From NCBI GenBank assembly GCA_017591395.1, contig WEDG01001547.1, positions 153,501-217,500 of the forward strand: a stretch of 64,000 nucleotides of DNA, in the 5' to 3' direction. Shown one piece after another: positions 45,246-56,314 of the stretch (its first letter is position 1; every line of letters starts with the position of its first letter). The stretch comes from Schistocephalus solidus. Its lineage: Eukaryota > Platyhelminthes > Cestoda > Diphyllobothriidea > Diphyllobothriidae. Below the pieces are notes generated by a model, which saw only the letters and a program-made list of their open reading frames with translations, was not told where the DNA came from and searched no databases. The position numbers and the translations under genes were made by a program.

Positions 45246-48200
45246 CATCCGATTGTGGGTTGCAGTATAAATCCGAATCCTTTGCCAACAATCAAGCCTG
45301 TTAGCCGGCTTTTTCGTTACGTAGAAAGTTGGTCCATTCATATGGATAATACCTTAAACGCCGGAATATCGACCTCCCGTAATACAGGAGTCCTTGCACT
45401 AACTTGCAGAGTGTATATTTCCGCGTTCCAAACACTGACTTAAACTTGTAATATGGGTTTAATATATCAATATCCTACAGATAGATCAAGTCGATCAATT
45501 ACCTTTACCGGAAACCTCCCCTTTCCATCCTTGACCTGTCTGCTGAGAAAAGCAGACTAGAATTTAGCAAAAGAGAGCTACAGAGGGTCAGCTTTGAGAA
45601 GCTGATGTAAGAGGCAGTTAATCACAGCAAGAAACAGGCAACTTTAGGTGTATTTCGACAATCAAGGACTTGACCTGGTATAGTACGGTAAAACTTGTTA
45701 TTTTCTCAGTCGTCTCTCGAAATATATACTTATTTGGTAGTCGTTTGCGGTTATCTACCTCTCTAAGGACCTAAAGTCATTTTAATGGGAAGATCGATGT
45801 TCGATTCCTATAATAAAAATTTCATTCGTTGGACGTTGTGGTCAAACATATATTCCCTTTGCATTAGGCTTTTGCCAATTTTTTCAGACAGAAAAATTTG
45901 GTATCATTTAACCACAGTCAATTCTTGCCAGCATCGTGAATGTGAAATAAAAAAGCATACCTGACGTCGCTTGGACTTGCGTGAATAATCGTGCTGATAC
46001 CCCTAGAGACGATATTTGCGATTCTTAGCATTTATGAGTGGTTCCATCTGCCATATTTTCCCATTAGCTGCAAGCCACCATACAAAGCTAGCTAAAATGA
46101 CTTGCGGTGCCAATTGTCCAGCACACTTAATATTGAAAATCTATACATTCAATTTGTAACTTTCCATATTTGAAAACAAGCGCTCACTGCCGTCTAACAC
46201 ACTGTTTCTTATCATCCTTCACCTCTGCACACCTCTTACAAAACACACTTGCACAAACAAACGAACATTATTAACTTCCTGTTTTAAATTTATACAACGT
46301 TCCAATGTTCCCTGTTACTGTACTGGCCTGAAGACGAGTTGTCGAAAGCAACGCGTCTGTTCGCTAAATCGTCTTTGGGATTTTTTAATGGGAAATTTTC
46401 GCAAATTTATTTGTCAACACTTTAATTGGTGCTGCTGTGCACGTGCTCGAATTTATTACTTGGATTTTATTTGTTTAAAAACTGCCAAAAGTCTCTGTTA
46501 TCCTTGTCGTTAGAGCGCATAATGTTTGAAGTGTCTCAGCTAACTCCTCTGGCTTTATGAATCAAGTTCTAAAATCATACCCCTCCGAAAATATGCTGCA
46601 TCTTACTTGGATGACGCGATATGGTTGTTTGCCTAAAAGAACCTTTCAGAATGCCCTGCCACTCGAGCTTGCTTCTGACAGTGGAAAGAAAGTGAAATTC
46701 AGTAAAACGGACATTTTTTACCTTAACTGTGTAAATGTGTGAGAAAAGAACATGACTCTTGGGTTCAAAAAGGTTCAAGTAGCTGAATGCAACAGATGAT
46801 CCAGTAGAAATTCCGAACGGAGCTATAAAACAGCAAGACTGAAAAAATTGCATTAACGCTTAACAATCACCTTGCTTCTCTTCAGAGGCTTTTAGTAATC
46901 GTGAACAGTAAGCAATATGCGACCGTGAAAAAGTAGAAAATTAGAAGCATGAGGCAACTGATGCTGCACGTTAAAGGTTAGTATTTGACATTAGCATTAA
47001 ATAATTTGCTTCATCTATCTAATTACACCACTCAGTTTGAAGATTTGCTCTGAAATTGAGTCTGTTTTGCTAAATTAATTTACAAATAGGGAATTCTATC
47101 GTTGAATGATGAGGGTTTGCTAAATTTTTCAGATACATTTTAAGCTTGTCTTCATATTCTAAAATCGAATTCTAGTTTACGAGGGTTGGGAATATCTGGA
47201 GAGGCAAAGAAGATGCATTCGTAACAGATCTTCTTTCAAAGCCAGTTACTTTTCTCTGCAGCTAAATAACAAAATATGTGATAAAGAAGATGGTTCGCAT
47301 GTAACAACTTGCCAAATTGACTTGAGTTGTCAATTTGAGATGCCAGACAAACGTATGTTATAAGTGAATTAAAAAGTAGCTACACAAAAGGAGGCTAAAA
47401 TGCCTTTAAGTAGTTAATAACGTGATAATAAAATGTGCCACCCTCAAAAGAGCTAGAAGAAATGGAGATAATTATAATCTTAGAACCTCAGCAGGCCATT
47501 TTCTCGGCTGATTATAGATGCATCAGCTTAACATTTCTTCAGATTCGCAAAGGTAAGCGTTCCAAGATTAAATTCAAATAAATGTAAAGTGCTCACCTGA
47601 AATGGTTTGTTTTGGCGCTGAAGTTTCGGAGAGCATGGTCAGCTCTCCATTTTCAAAGCCTCTACTGCTAAATCGATCAGGGGTTTGAATGCCAGGCTGG
47701 AATTGTCCACCTTGGACTGATAGACTTTCTCTCGTTCGCTGCCTCGGCCTCTGCGTAGATATTTGTACAGCTTGAGGGCCGCTAGTTTTGGGCGCGCTTC
47801 AGGTGGGTTCTTTGCGGGGCCGTCTTCGCTTATATATATATCATTTCTTCATCATCAATATGCATCGTGTCCAGTTATTGTGCCGACTCAGACAAAATCC
47901 CGACCGGGATCTTCTCAATTTAAAAAAGCGAGTGAAGGAGAGACCCGTTTATGTTATCCTTTTAATTTTTTAATAGGGATTAACATGTTCCCTCATCGAG
48001 TTGTGTAACCTCGTTGTTTAGTTCAGGCGATCTTTGGCTCTAGGTCAGGAAATTTCTAAATCACTCATCATTGCCTTTTAGGTTGACGTTGATACCTTTC
48101 CAGGAATACCCTTAGTTGTTGCCCTTGGGCGACAGAGCTTCTTCAATATCTTGAGCATATACTTATCGATTCACCTATCCCTACACCGAGACTATCGTCC

Positions 48201-48539
48201 GTGTATGTGCCTGGAATTACTCTCTTTGGTCCTATTTCTAAATAACGTTGAGGTCCAAATCGGCAGTGAAATGATACAGTTTGATAAATTTAAGGGCCGC
48301 GGCAGCTGCATACTTTCATTGGTAAATCCCAGAACCTCAAAATCTCAGGGTTGGCAGGAGTCTGGTGGAGCAAAATGACTGCTTCCTTCTGTGAGATGGC
48401 AAATCAAACTATTTGACGCCAGCAGAATCTTCTAGAAAGTTTTGTTCAGTCACACTTGAGATCAGGCGGGTTTGGTTGATCTAATATATGTTGAGACGTG
48501 CGATAGAATACCCATTTCGATATTTGGGAGGCTATTTTC

Positions 48540-48569
48540 CGATGTCTGGTTTTCCGATGTCTGGTTTAC
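48540..48569 (+). repeat. 15-bp tandem duplication
   Basis: CGATGTCTGGTTTTC is followed directly by a second CGATGTCTGGTTTAC within the 122-codon frame 48472-48840, which shows no recognisable family. Confidence 0.75.
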
Positions 48570-50171
48570 CTTTATGTGCGCTAGGTTAGTCGGATGTAAA
48601 CTGTCCGCGAAAAGACTGCAGAACTCGAGCTCTTACGAAGAGGAGCAGTTGGAAATTGACTGCCCATACCTGGCCTACTATCTAGTCATGCATGACTCGT
48701 TCAAACTTCACTCTGCATGCATAAGTTTTAGTCAAATTTTCCGTTTGGACATGTACCTTCAGAAATACATGGCACTCGTGTTGGAGGCTGAAAGGTGGCT
48801 TAAATTTCGCATGCCATCTTTTCAAACGCAAATAAGATAAAGGAACGTTTATCCACAGCCAAAGTAGTACAATAGCATTTTTGTGTAACCCCGAGCCCTA
48901 ATAAAACGGCAAATGAGTACAGTGTTGCGTGAAGATGTGTTTAGTTTGCTGCTCAAATAAGGAGGACAACGTTATTCCGCAGAGCTCCCTTGCCAATCGA
49001 AGATCTTTTCTCTCATAAGGGAATCTAATATTACGATGATCATTCAGGGCAACACGAAAATGAAACCAACTCTGCCAGTAAGATGAACAGGCTTTCTCTG
49101 AACTTCCCTCTAGGAAGTCTGGCAAGCGGTCAGAATGCAAAGAAGAAGCTATCCAGATGCAATTTCGGCTTTCCGTTTTTTCCTTCGTGGCGCGGAACGA
49201 CCGAGATTATCGCATGTTCCAGCCACCAGAAGGGCCTGCAAATCTTTTTCGGACACGTTTACCAAAAATTAATTGATTTAGTTACCGAAAATTAGATACA
49301 TAGCAGAACTTTCAAATCTTGTCCATAAGATGCGAAAGTCTGTTTGGACGTTCGTGAGTTTAGGAGTCAACAAGATACTTCTTTAAGGAGAACCATTATT
49401 GGGATACATTTCCAGTGTCTGGCAACAGCTTCTCATGACATGTTAATCCTGGGTAAGGGAATCAGAGGTCCGAAAGAGGAAAGCAGGGCTTTGCTGTCTC
49501 TGTAGAGTGGGTGCATTTGGAAAAAGGGTGATTACTGACTCGTCCTGCCTTAACGTCCCTAGCCACCTCGCCTGCGAAATTGTTAGCTTGTCACATAATA
49601 CCCATAAGGCCTGCACATCGGGGGGCTTTGCCAGATGTGTGCGCTTCTTAACACGCCACACGAGGTGCGCGGGCAGAGCTAACCCGGCTGTACGATCCAG
49701 CATACAAAAGGCACCAACGAGAAAATCGACAATCCTCTGCGTGCATGCGGACGCTCCCAAATCAGCAACCTAAAGTTCGCGCATGCACGCTGCGTACGCA
49801 GGCTGCTTTCGGAGCGTCATTCTGTGATTAACGATCGTGCGGACGGCGAGCGAGGCAAGTAGAAACAACCAAAGCGAGGCTTTTCGACGACTTTTGCTGC
49901 TTCCGCGTAGCTTGGCAAGGCGCATGCGACTGCAGAAGTCGAATTGGCGGTCAAACATAACATATAGTAGGAGTGCCTGCGCACGCACCATGCAAATAAG
50001 CCGGTAGAAACAACTGCTGTCGAACATAAAAATTATCGGTGTCTCTGACGCATACGCGCCCATGAAATCTAAGGTGCCTGTCCTCAGAATTGGAAAATCT
50101 GATTGAAAGGCGCGGCAGACGTGACAGTTTGACGTTGATCCTGGAAAGCGGTGTTGCGGATTGGATAAAGA

Positions 50172-50559
50172 TACCTTGTATGGCCTCATAAACAGGATAC
50201 GGAAACGGGGACCGCCTACAATACATGTGGCTTTGCGCCAAATTCCGATGCAATTAGGTTTAGGATTAAGGTGCAGGTTAGGGTTAAGTTTTTGGTAAGG
50301 TTTACTTTCGAGTTTAAGGTCGAGTTTGGGGTTAGTGTCATTATTAGGCCAAGACTTAAAGTTTGGGTTCGTGTTAACTGTAGGGTTTAGGTTTAGGGTA
50401 GGGTTAGGCTTAACGTTTATGGGTACAGTTTGGTTTTATGTTAGCGTTAAGACATGGGAATATTTACTTTTTCTGAAATTTATCGCAAGACCAGCTATGT
50501 GAAGTGGGTGGGGCGCTCCCATTCCCGTATTTTATTCAGGCGGCCATACAAGGCATCCT
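50172..50559 (+). mobile_element. Inverted-repeat element with telomere-like core
   Basis: The left end TACCTTGTATGGCCTCATAA / ACAGGATACGGAAACGGGG is the inverted partner of the right end CATTCCCGTATTTTATTCAG / GCGGCCATACAAGGCATCC. The interior runs from a subterminal ATACATGTGGCTTTGCGCC block into a degenerate array such as GGTTAGGGTTAAGTTTTTGG and GGGTTTAGGTTTAGGGTAGG. It is 388 bases long, the same as the copy at 55345-55732. No open reading frame of note. It resembles a MITE or foldback element in form. Confidence 0.85.
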
Positions 50560-51747
50560 CACCTTGGATTTAATCAAGGTTGAACTAAAAAAAACAAAGA
50601 GACTTAATACACGCTCATGCACAAATTGGGTGGCGTTTTTGGTACTAATCGCTACTGTGGTGCTCTCGGTTGGATGTCTTAAGAAATTTTATAATTGGAA
50701 ACTGAGTGGAAAAGAGAGTTATCAGTCCAAAGGCGCTCTTCTCATAGAAATGATTGAAACGCAGAAAAATTGACTTCAGAAACTCGAGACAGATTGTAAA
50801 ATTTAAAACTTCATCCCGTCCCACCTATTTTTTTATTGGAAGGCGGATGATTCCTCAAAGAAAGTTAACTCATTACCAAAGACCCCTTCAGGTTTTCTGA
50901 AGACTTTTGACCTAGAGATGAAGTCCGATATCAGGTGCCAGCCTTTTTTGCAGAAAATCATACACACTGAATCTCTAAGTGGCGCTCAACTTTAAAAAAA
51001 CACCAGCAACAAGGTAGAACGTTAAACTATGGGATCAAACGATTGACTGTTTCAATTTTGGTATCCCAGCAATCTAAAGAGTTTTTCGTTGCTAATGCAT
51101 CTAACATTTAAACTACGCCGCATTGAATAGTAACTGCAACGTTCTATTGCATAAAATCTTGCATCCCAGATAGATGGAAATTTTTGTGGTAATTCCGAGG
51201 ACGACATTTGTTAACCTATGGTTCAATTCGGCATCGCAGCACACATTTTTTGGCTGGACGAATTCTCTTATTATAGTGTGACGATGGCGTTTTCCGATAA
51301 TCGAAGGGTTATTTGAAGGCTTCTGGGCCAGTGAATAAAGTAAAGTAAAGTAAGGTGAACGTCACATGAAAATCCCAAGGTCAAAGACCACGGTTTCTCA
51401 GGTGATGTCTCAAGGCGTATTTTTTGTCCAACGAACCGTGCCCGAGGGTTAAATAAGGGCTGGAGTCGATAATTTCATCTATAGGTCTGGACTTCCAGGC
51501 GATTAAAATCCGCTAATGAAAACTGATGCTGACCCAGTGAACGCAGTGTCGTCTTAGATGTTTTACGAATATACTTCTCGCAGGAAATGTGCCTGCGAGC
51601 AGCTACTTAAGATTTATTAGGGGTGTTTATCATGCGCAATCAAAGAGCACTCTCTGGTAGCTTTACAGTGTAGAATTAGCAGAGGATTTCAGCAGATTTG
51701 AATAATTCCTTTGACCAAAGTGTGATTAAACTCACGGCTCCCGGTGA

Positions 51748-51829
51748 GGCCTCGTAGCTCAGTTGACTAGAGCGTTGGTTTTGCTAAAACCTTCCCACTG
51801 CTGGCGTGTTTTCGAATTCCATCGAGGCC
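51748..51829 (+). tRNA. tRNA-like sequence, probably pseudogene or SINE head
   Basis: A perfect 7-bp acceptor stem (GGCCTCG with CGAGGCC) closes an 82-base segment. The D-arm GCTC-AGTTGACTA-GAGC is intact. The anticodon arm has four pairs around TTGCTAA, which would give anticodon GCT (Ser). A variable region of about 16 bases fits a class II tRNA. The T-arm is poor: the loop TTCGAAT is present, but two of five stem pairs fail and the usual GG before the loop is TT. The D-arm is of class I type, so this is more likely a decayed tRNA or the head of a different SINE than a working tRNA-Ser. Confidence 0.5.
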
Positions 51830-52837
51830 GCCGAGTTTTTCACAAGTGGGTCAAATGAGTGTAGGCTAAGGTTTTGTAACCAAGAAGACCAACTCCTTGC
51901 TGGTAGGGATAGGGCTTTTACGATGTGCAAAGGTCATTTCGAATGAGTAATCTACGATGACGCCTAAATAGCTCTTAGCATCTATGGTCTTTGCATCAGA
52001 TAATCTATTTAAATGAATAACTATAAAAATTGCTTTGACCTAAAATTATAATAGACATTTAGGTGGCCCTGTTACGATAAATTGCTTGATTTAGTGGAAG
52101 CTGTAATGGATGGAAATTGTGCGAACTGGGGAAAGATTGATTTTCGGCTAATTTTGACATTCCGTTGTTCAGGCCCAGCGCTGTAATCCTAGAATCAGAT
52201 CTTCATTCGACTGGCCTGTTCACTGACTTGAGTGTTATTTGCAAACCGACGATACAATGGGAAGAGTGGGGATTATTATAATCCAGATGGACCACGATAA
52301 TGACTTTGGATTATCTCATTACTAACAAGGCCCAAAAGAATGTCAAGAAGCAATTTTAACATCCATAATAGTAAAACATGAATGTTTGAACTTTTCGTAA
52401 TGACGTACGGAGGTAGAAACCCGATGAATGTGAACCCAGTAACTATTGGTTGGTCATTCGAGGGAATGCAAGACATGTCGTTCGGTCTTGTTGTTGAAGG
52501 AAGGTTTCGATATGCATAGAGTTCCACTTGCATAGAAAACCAACCAGGCTATTACTTAAGAATGTTTATATCAGTGGCTGATGTAACCCTCTGAAAAGTA
52601 CTTAACAGGACAATTCTGCAAATGGACATATGCGCAGGCCCCTAATAACCAAGCAACTCAAGCTAGTTGCTTGTTTCTGAGGGCATGCATTTATTAAATT
52701 TGCGTTATTTTATTTTCATTTTCCAAAAAATGGTAAGGTTCGACCGTAAGGACTAGTTTATCGTATCATCAAGACGGAAGAAGTAGTGTGTAAAACGGTT
52801 AGTCTTTGGTGAATGCCGAGCCTTCACAAAACATAAA

Positions 52838-53790
52838 ACGATATATTTGTGACCGTAAAAAAAGACCAACTTGAACCACTCCACAGTCACAGGACTACAA
52901 TCCTCCTTCGAAACAGAAGTTGATGAACGACTCCTTTTCTTAGATGTCCTCGTACATAGGAAGACAGACGGCACAATACATACCTCAGTATATCGTAATG
53001 CTACATAATCCAAAGTGGTTTTACATTAAGGCAGTAACCAATCCAAGTCTTACAAACGCAGCTCTGCTAAAAGCTTGCTAAGTTGAGCGTAAACTCACTG
53101 TTCCGATGAAGAAGCATATCGAACAAAACTCAAATAACTTTTCAAATTATTTTCCCAAAATGGATATCCTCCTAAATTTGTCCGTCGATGCATGCGACGA
53201 CAACAGCTCAAAGAAAAATGTGTTTCCAGAGCGACAACCTCCCAGGCGTCAAAAGCAACAAACTGGAAAACCCTCCATTATGTAAAGAATGTATCTAAGC
53301 TCGTCAAAAGACAGCTCAAGAAACATAATGTACAATTAGCGCATAAACCTACAAAAAATTTGCGCACCCGGCTTGCACACAGAAAAGAACTCGCCTACAA
53401 AATATCGTATACCAGTTGCGGTGCAGTCTATTGTGGCCAAACCTGGATATCTCTATCCATCCGTTTACATAAACATCAGTTTTCAGTCAGGTAGCCATCA
53501 TACACTGGGCACAGGGCACCTATTTGCATGGGAGGATAGCCATATCGTTGGCGCCTGCCCAACAAGGAAGGGCCGCGAATTCCTGAAGGCAATGCGCTCA
53601 GACGAGGTATGCATTAACGAAAATCTCGATTTGGATGCCAATTATAAAATTCTCAAGGTCAAGTGGAAGCAAAAACAGCCATTATCGACCGGATAAAACA
53701 CTGGACGTCTATTGGCTCAAAATTTAGCCAACCGTAGAATCTTGTGCTAGGCATTGTTTATGGTTAACACTTTTCTGTACATTCCCACTT
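52838..53790 (+). mobile_element. Penelope-like element fragment, second copy
   Basis: Similarity starts just after RT motif C (FVTVKKDQLEPL near 52845) and runs through RLLFLDVLVHRKTDGTIHTS near 52930-52985, the same linker as in the copy at 540-2180. The connector LHYVKNVSKLVKRQLKKHNV lies near 53270-53335, and the GIY-YIG module (AYKISYTSCGAVYCGQT) near 53392-53442. A frameshift near 53490 leads to FAWEDSHIVG and a C-terminal tail longer than in the first copy. Several stops occur between 52985 and 53190. It abuts dispersed repeat A on the right. It is inactive. Confidence 0.85.
53192..53696 (+). pseudogene. PLE GIY-YIG endonuclease, frameshifted
   Basis: Two overlapping frames (53192-53494 and 53373-53696) together give the PLE endonuclease. 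The first holds the connector helix and the GIY-like and YIG-like strands with RLHKHQF as the catalytic-Arg helix. The second holds HLFAWEDSHIVG and the tail RKGREFLKAMRSDEVCINEN. A frameshift near 53490-53500 separates them. Cysteines flank the GIY strand as in the first copy. Confidence 0.8.
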
Positions 53791-53809
53791 GTCTGAAGAC
53801 TACGGGCGG

Positions 53810-54415
53810 CTAGGGACTAGGGGCCCCTGCCGCACCAGCCACCTGCGCCCTCTCCCATCTCCAGTCTTCTTGACTCTGTCTTGACACCGGGCATAGGTGG
53901 GGGAGGAGGATGGAGTGCGGTAGATTCAGCGCAAGTCTACTATCACTTTAAACTAAATCACGCGCAAGTCACCGTACCTTCACCACCCTGCTGTGTAGTG
54001 TACGGTGGACCTCGTCGAAATCGACGATCGAACTATCGTGTGTGTGTGCATCCTAAACGGGCCACGTGGTAGATGCGTTGGACCAACATGGGGGCCACAT
54101 CAGAGCACAGCAGGCGCTATTCGGGATGCGCTCCCAGAAAAAAATGCCGAACATGGGGTGGGGGTTTGGTGGTAAGCCTAGGGGTGGCTAAGGCCTAGGG
54201 GCCCCGGCCGCGCCTGCCACATGCGCCCTCTCTCATCTCCGGTCTTCTTGAACCTGTCTTGACACCGGGCATAGGTGCTGCTTCATGTTGAGGCAAGTGC
54301 AACTGCAATGGAAAAGCCACCTGGTGAAAATTGATGACGAGCAACTTCCCAAACGACTTTTCTCTGTCATGACACCGGGCTCATGTGGGGGAGGCGGAGA
54401 CTGGTGAATGCTCGC
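53810..54415 (+). repeat. Dispersed repeat A, tandem arrangement
   Basis: One core (53825-54030: TTGACACCGGGCATAGGTGG, GAGTGCGGTAGATTCAGCGC, CGCAAGTCACCGTACC) is followed by the linker (54050-54170: CGTGGTAGATGCGTTGGACC). A second, truncated core follows (54195-54280: CTTCTTGAACCTGTCTTGAC), and then a third stub at about 54365-54405 (CATGACACCGGGCTCATGTG). The core-to-core spacing is about 370 bases, so the family can form tandem arrays. Confidence 0.78.
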
Positions 54416-55344
54416 GTTTGGTACATTCACCTCAGGTCAATGTTGTTATGTAATTAGTCCATTCTTCGGAGGCATTACGACAAACTTTTATGGGCATAGA
54501 AGAGATGGACTACTAATTACCAGAAGCACAGAGGTGTGAAGGAAAAAGAGAGAAAACCCGTCGTACTTGGCGGATAAGGTTGGATATGCTCGATATGGAG
54601 GCTGTTTTAATACTGCCCGCACACGGTTTGTTTGCGTGTTCCTATGGTGGTTGCTTCAGATGTATCAATTTCCTGTGGTACTCTGGTGCATGAACCACCA
54701 CCCAGAAGGTTCTATTTGTATTGATGTCCAATGCTAACAAAATGCTCCAAAATATAATTTGAGACAGAGAGAGAGCTACGCTTTATTTTGAAAGTGAAAT
54801 TCCAAAACTTTCAGCAAAAACTTTCCTCCATTTACCGTGAATAAGGTTGGGCATACAAACCACACAACACCGGAAGATCACATCCGAATGGCCAAAAATG
54901 CATAGATTGACATAATGAAGAATCGTCCTGGAATGCATCTCAAAATATCGATCAAATTGGACTTCCTGCAAAACGGTGCCAGCGGTGTGCGCTGATGACC
55001 TCATTTTTGTTGTTCGAATAAACAAATAGGGTTAAAATTCGGTATATAATGGGCGAAATAAGCCAACCGACGTACATATAAGAGGATTCACATGCGAATG
55101 GAGAGCATAAAAGATTGCGGCTCAATTTAAAAAGCCCGTCCTTCTCATCACTCGTTCCCAGTAATACTGAAGTATGTAGTATTGTCTCTCTTTGGAAAGA
55201 CATCTTTCAACTCCACAGGAATAGATGAACGCATGAAAATACACGGAAGAGAGGTTTGCCTATGTATCTGCAAAAAATGAGCAGAACGTTATTTCAGTTC
55301 AGTTCAGTTCCATTAAGGGAAAGATAAGCGAACCCGGCCTGTTA

Positions 55345-55732
55345 GGATGGCTTGAATGGCCACCTGAATGGGCCACGGGACATGGAACCGCCTATAATTA
55401 ATGTGTCTTTGTGCTAAATTCCATAGAAATTAAGTTTAGGATTAAGGTGAGGGTTGAGGTGAAGTTTCGGGTTAGGTTAAAGTTTGAATTTAAGACCAGA
55501 GTTCGGTTTAGGATCACGATGAGGCTAAGGATTAAGGTTATGATCGTGTAAATTGTAGGGTTTAGGTTAAGAGTAGAGCTGGGATTAAGATTGAGATGAC
55601 AGGTTAATTTTATGATAGCATTAGGGTTAGTGCATTTAAACTTCCTGAAATTTACCGTAAGGCCACCTTTTTTAAGTTCAAGAGGCAGTTACTATTCCCG
55701 TGTCCTGTTTAGGCGGCCATACAAGGCATCCC
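55345..55732 (+). mobile_element. Inverted-repeat element with telomere-like core
   Basis: The left end GGATGGCTTGAATGGCCACC and the right end ATTCCCGTGTCCTGTTTAGG / CGGCCATACAAGGCATCCC are diverged inverted copies. The interior starts with the same TGTGTCTTTGTGCTAAATTC subterminal block as the 50172 copy and carries GGTTAGGTTAAAG and GTAGGGTTTAGGTTAAG type units. Length is 388 bases. Confidence 0.82.
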
Positions 55733-56314
55733 TTCCCGAATGCCTTTGAACTCCTTATGAAGCATCTTCTGACTTGAAAGTTCGCATATATGGTGGTGAA
55801 GACTTTGAGTGGTTGACGTTTCAACAATTCACCGCACACATTTTTCCCGAATGGCTGTCGAATAAAAAAGCATTTACCTTTTAAACAGTGGGCGTGAAAA
55901 CTTAACGGGAAATTAAAGGATTTATTATAAATAAAGCGCTCGGGTGAGCGATTCTCGCGAAAACCTTTGCCAGGTTTCTCAGCTCTTCGCTGCCCGTGCA
56001 TATTTATTTTGATTATCTGGGATATTCAGCTGCACTTTTCGGAATTTTCCGCACGCAACCACATTGGGGGGGATTTTCAAAGCAGGAAGTCCTTCCGAAA
56101 AAGTCGGGCAACAACGGTAGCTGTTCCAGCATACCAGAAGCAATCATTTTTACCAGTACTTTCGGGAAGGAATTCAGTAGATACGATGTGACTTCACACT
56201 TGACTTAAATTTTTCAAAAAAAGAATGAGTAAGACTGTGTAACAGTACATCTTGCAGACGATGTCGCTCACTGCCGGAATATACCTATAGAATAATGAGT
56301 TTTTTCTTACGTAG

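Larger units (their letters stand above)
23936..56314 (+). other. JPH: Junctophilin intron 1 (32.4 kb, repeat-filled)
   Basis: The intron starts GTAGTAAG and ends TTTTTTCTTACGTAG. It joins D128-G to GTYAGGW, restoring MORN VI. Inside lie SINEs, telomere-like elements, dispersed repeats A and B, a LINE and a Penelope-like fragment, described separately. Between them the stretches 26065-27540, 28520-30430, 37110-38040, 39850-42130, 42265-44260, 45245-50170, 50562-51745, 51830-52835 and 54415-55340 show no recognised gene or repeat. Confidence 0.92.

Noticed and set aside
46325..46375. GGCCTGAAGACGAGTTGTCG-type motif, possible 3' end of a Penelope-like element
   Set aside because: Only a loose likeness to the end of the 53790 copy (CTGAAGAC). 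No coding remnant next to it.
48472..48840. 122-codon open frame on the + strand in intron 1
   Set aside because: No recognisable family, no splice context, and a 15-bp tandem duplication inside. Length is within chance for 32 kb of intron.
50504..50773. 89-codon frame with a hydrophobic segment
   Set aside because: Its start lies in the inverted end of the 50172-50559 element and it has no known homologue.
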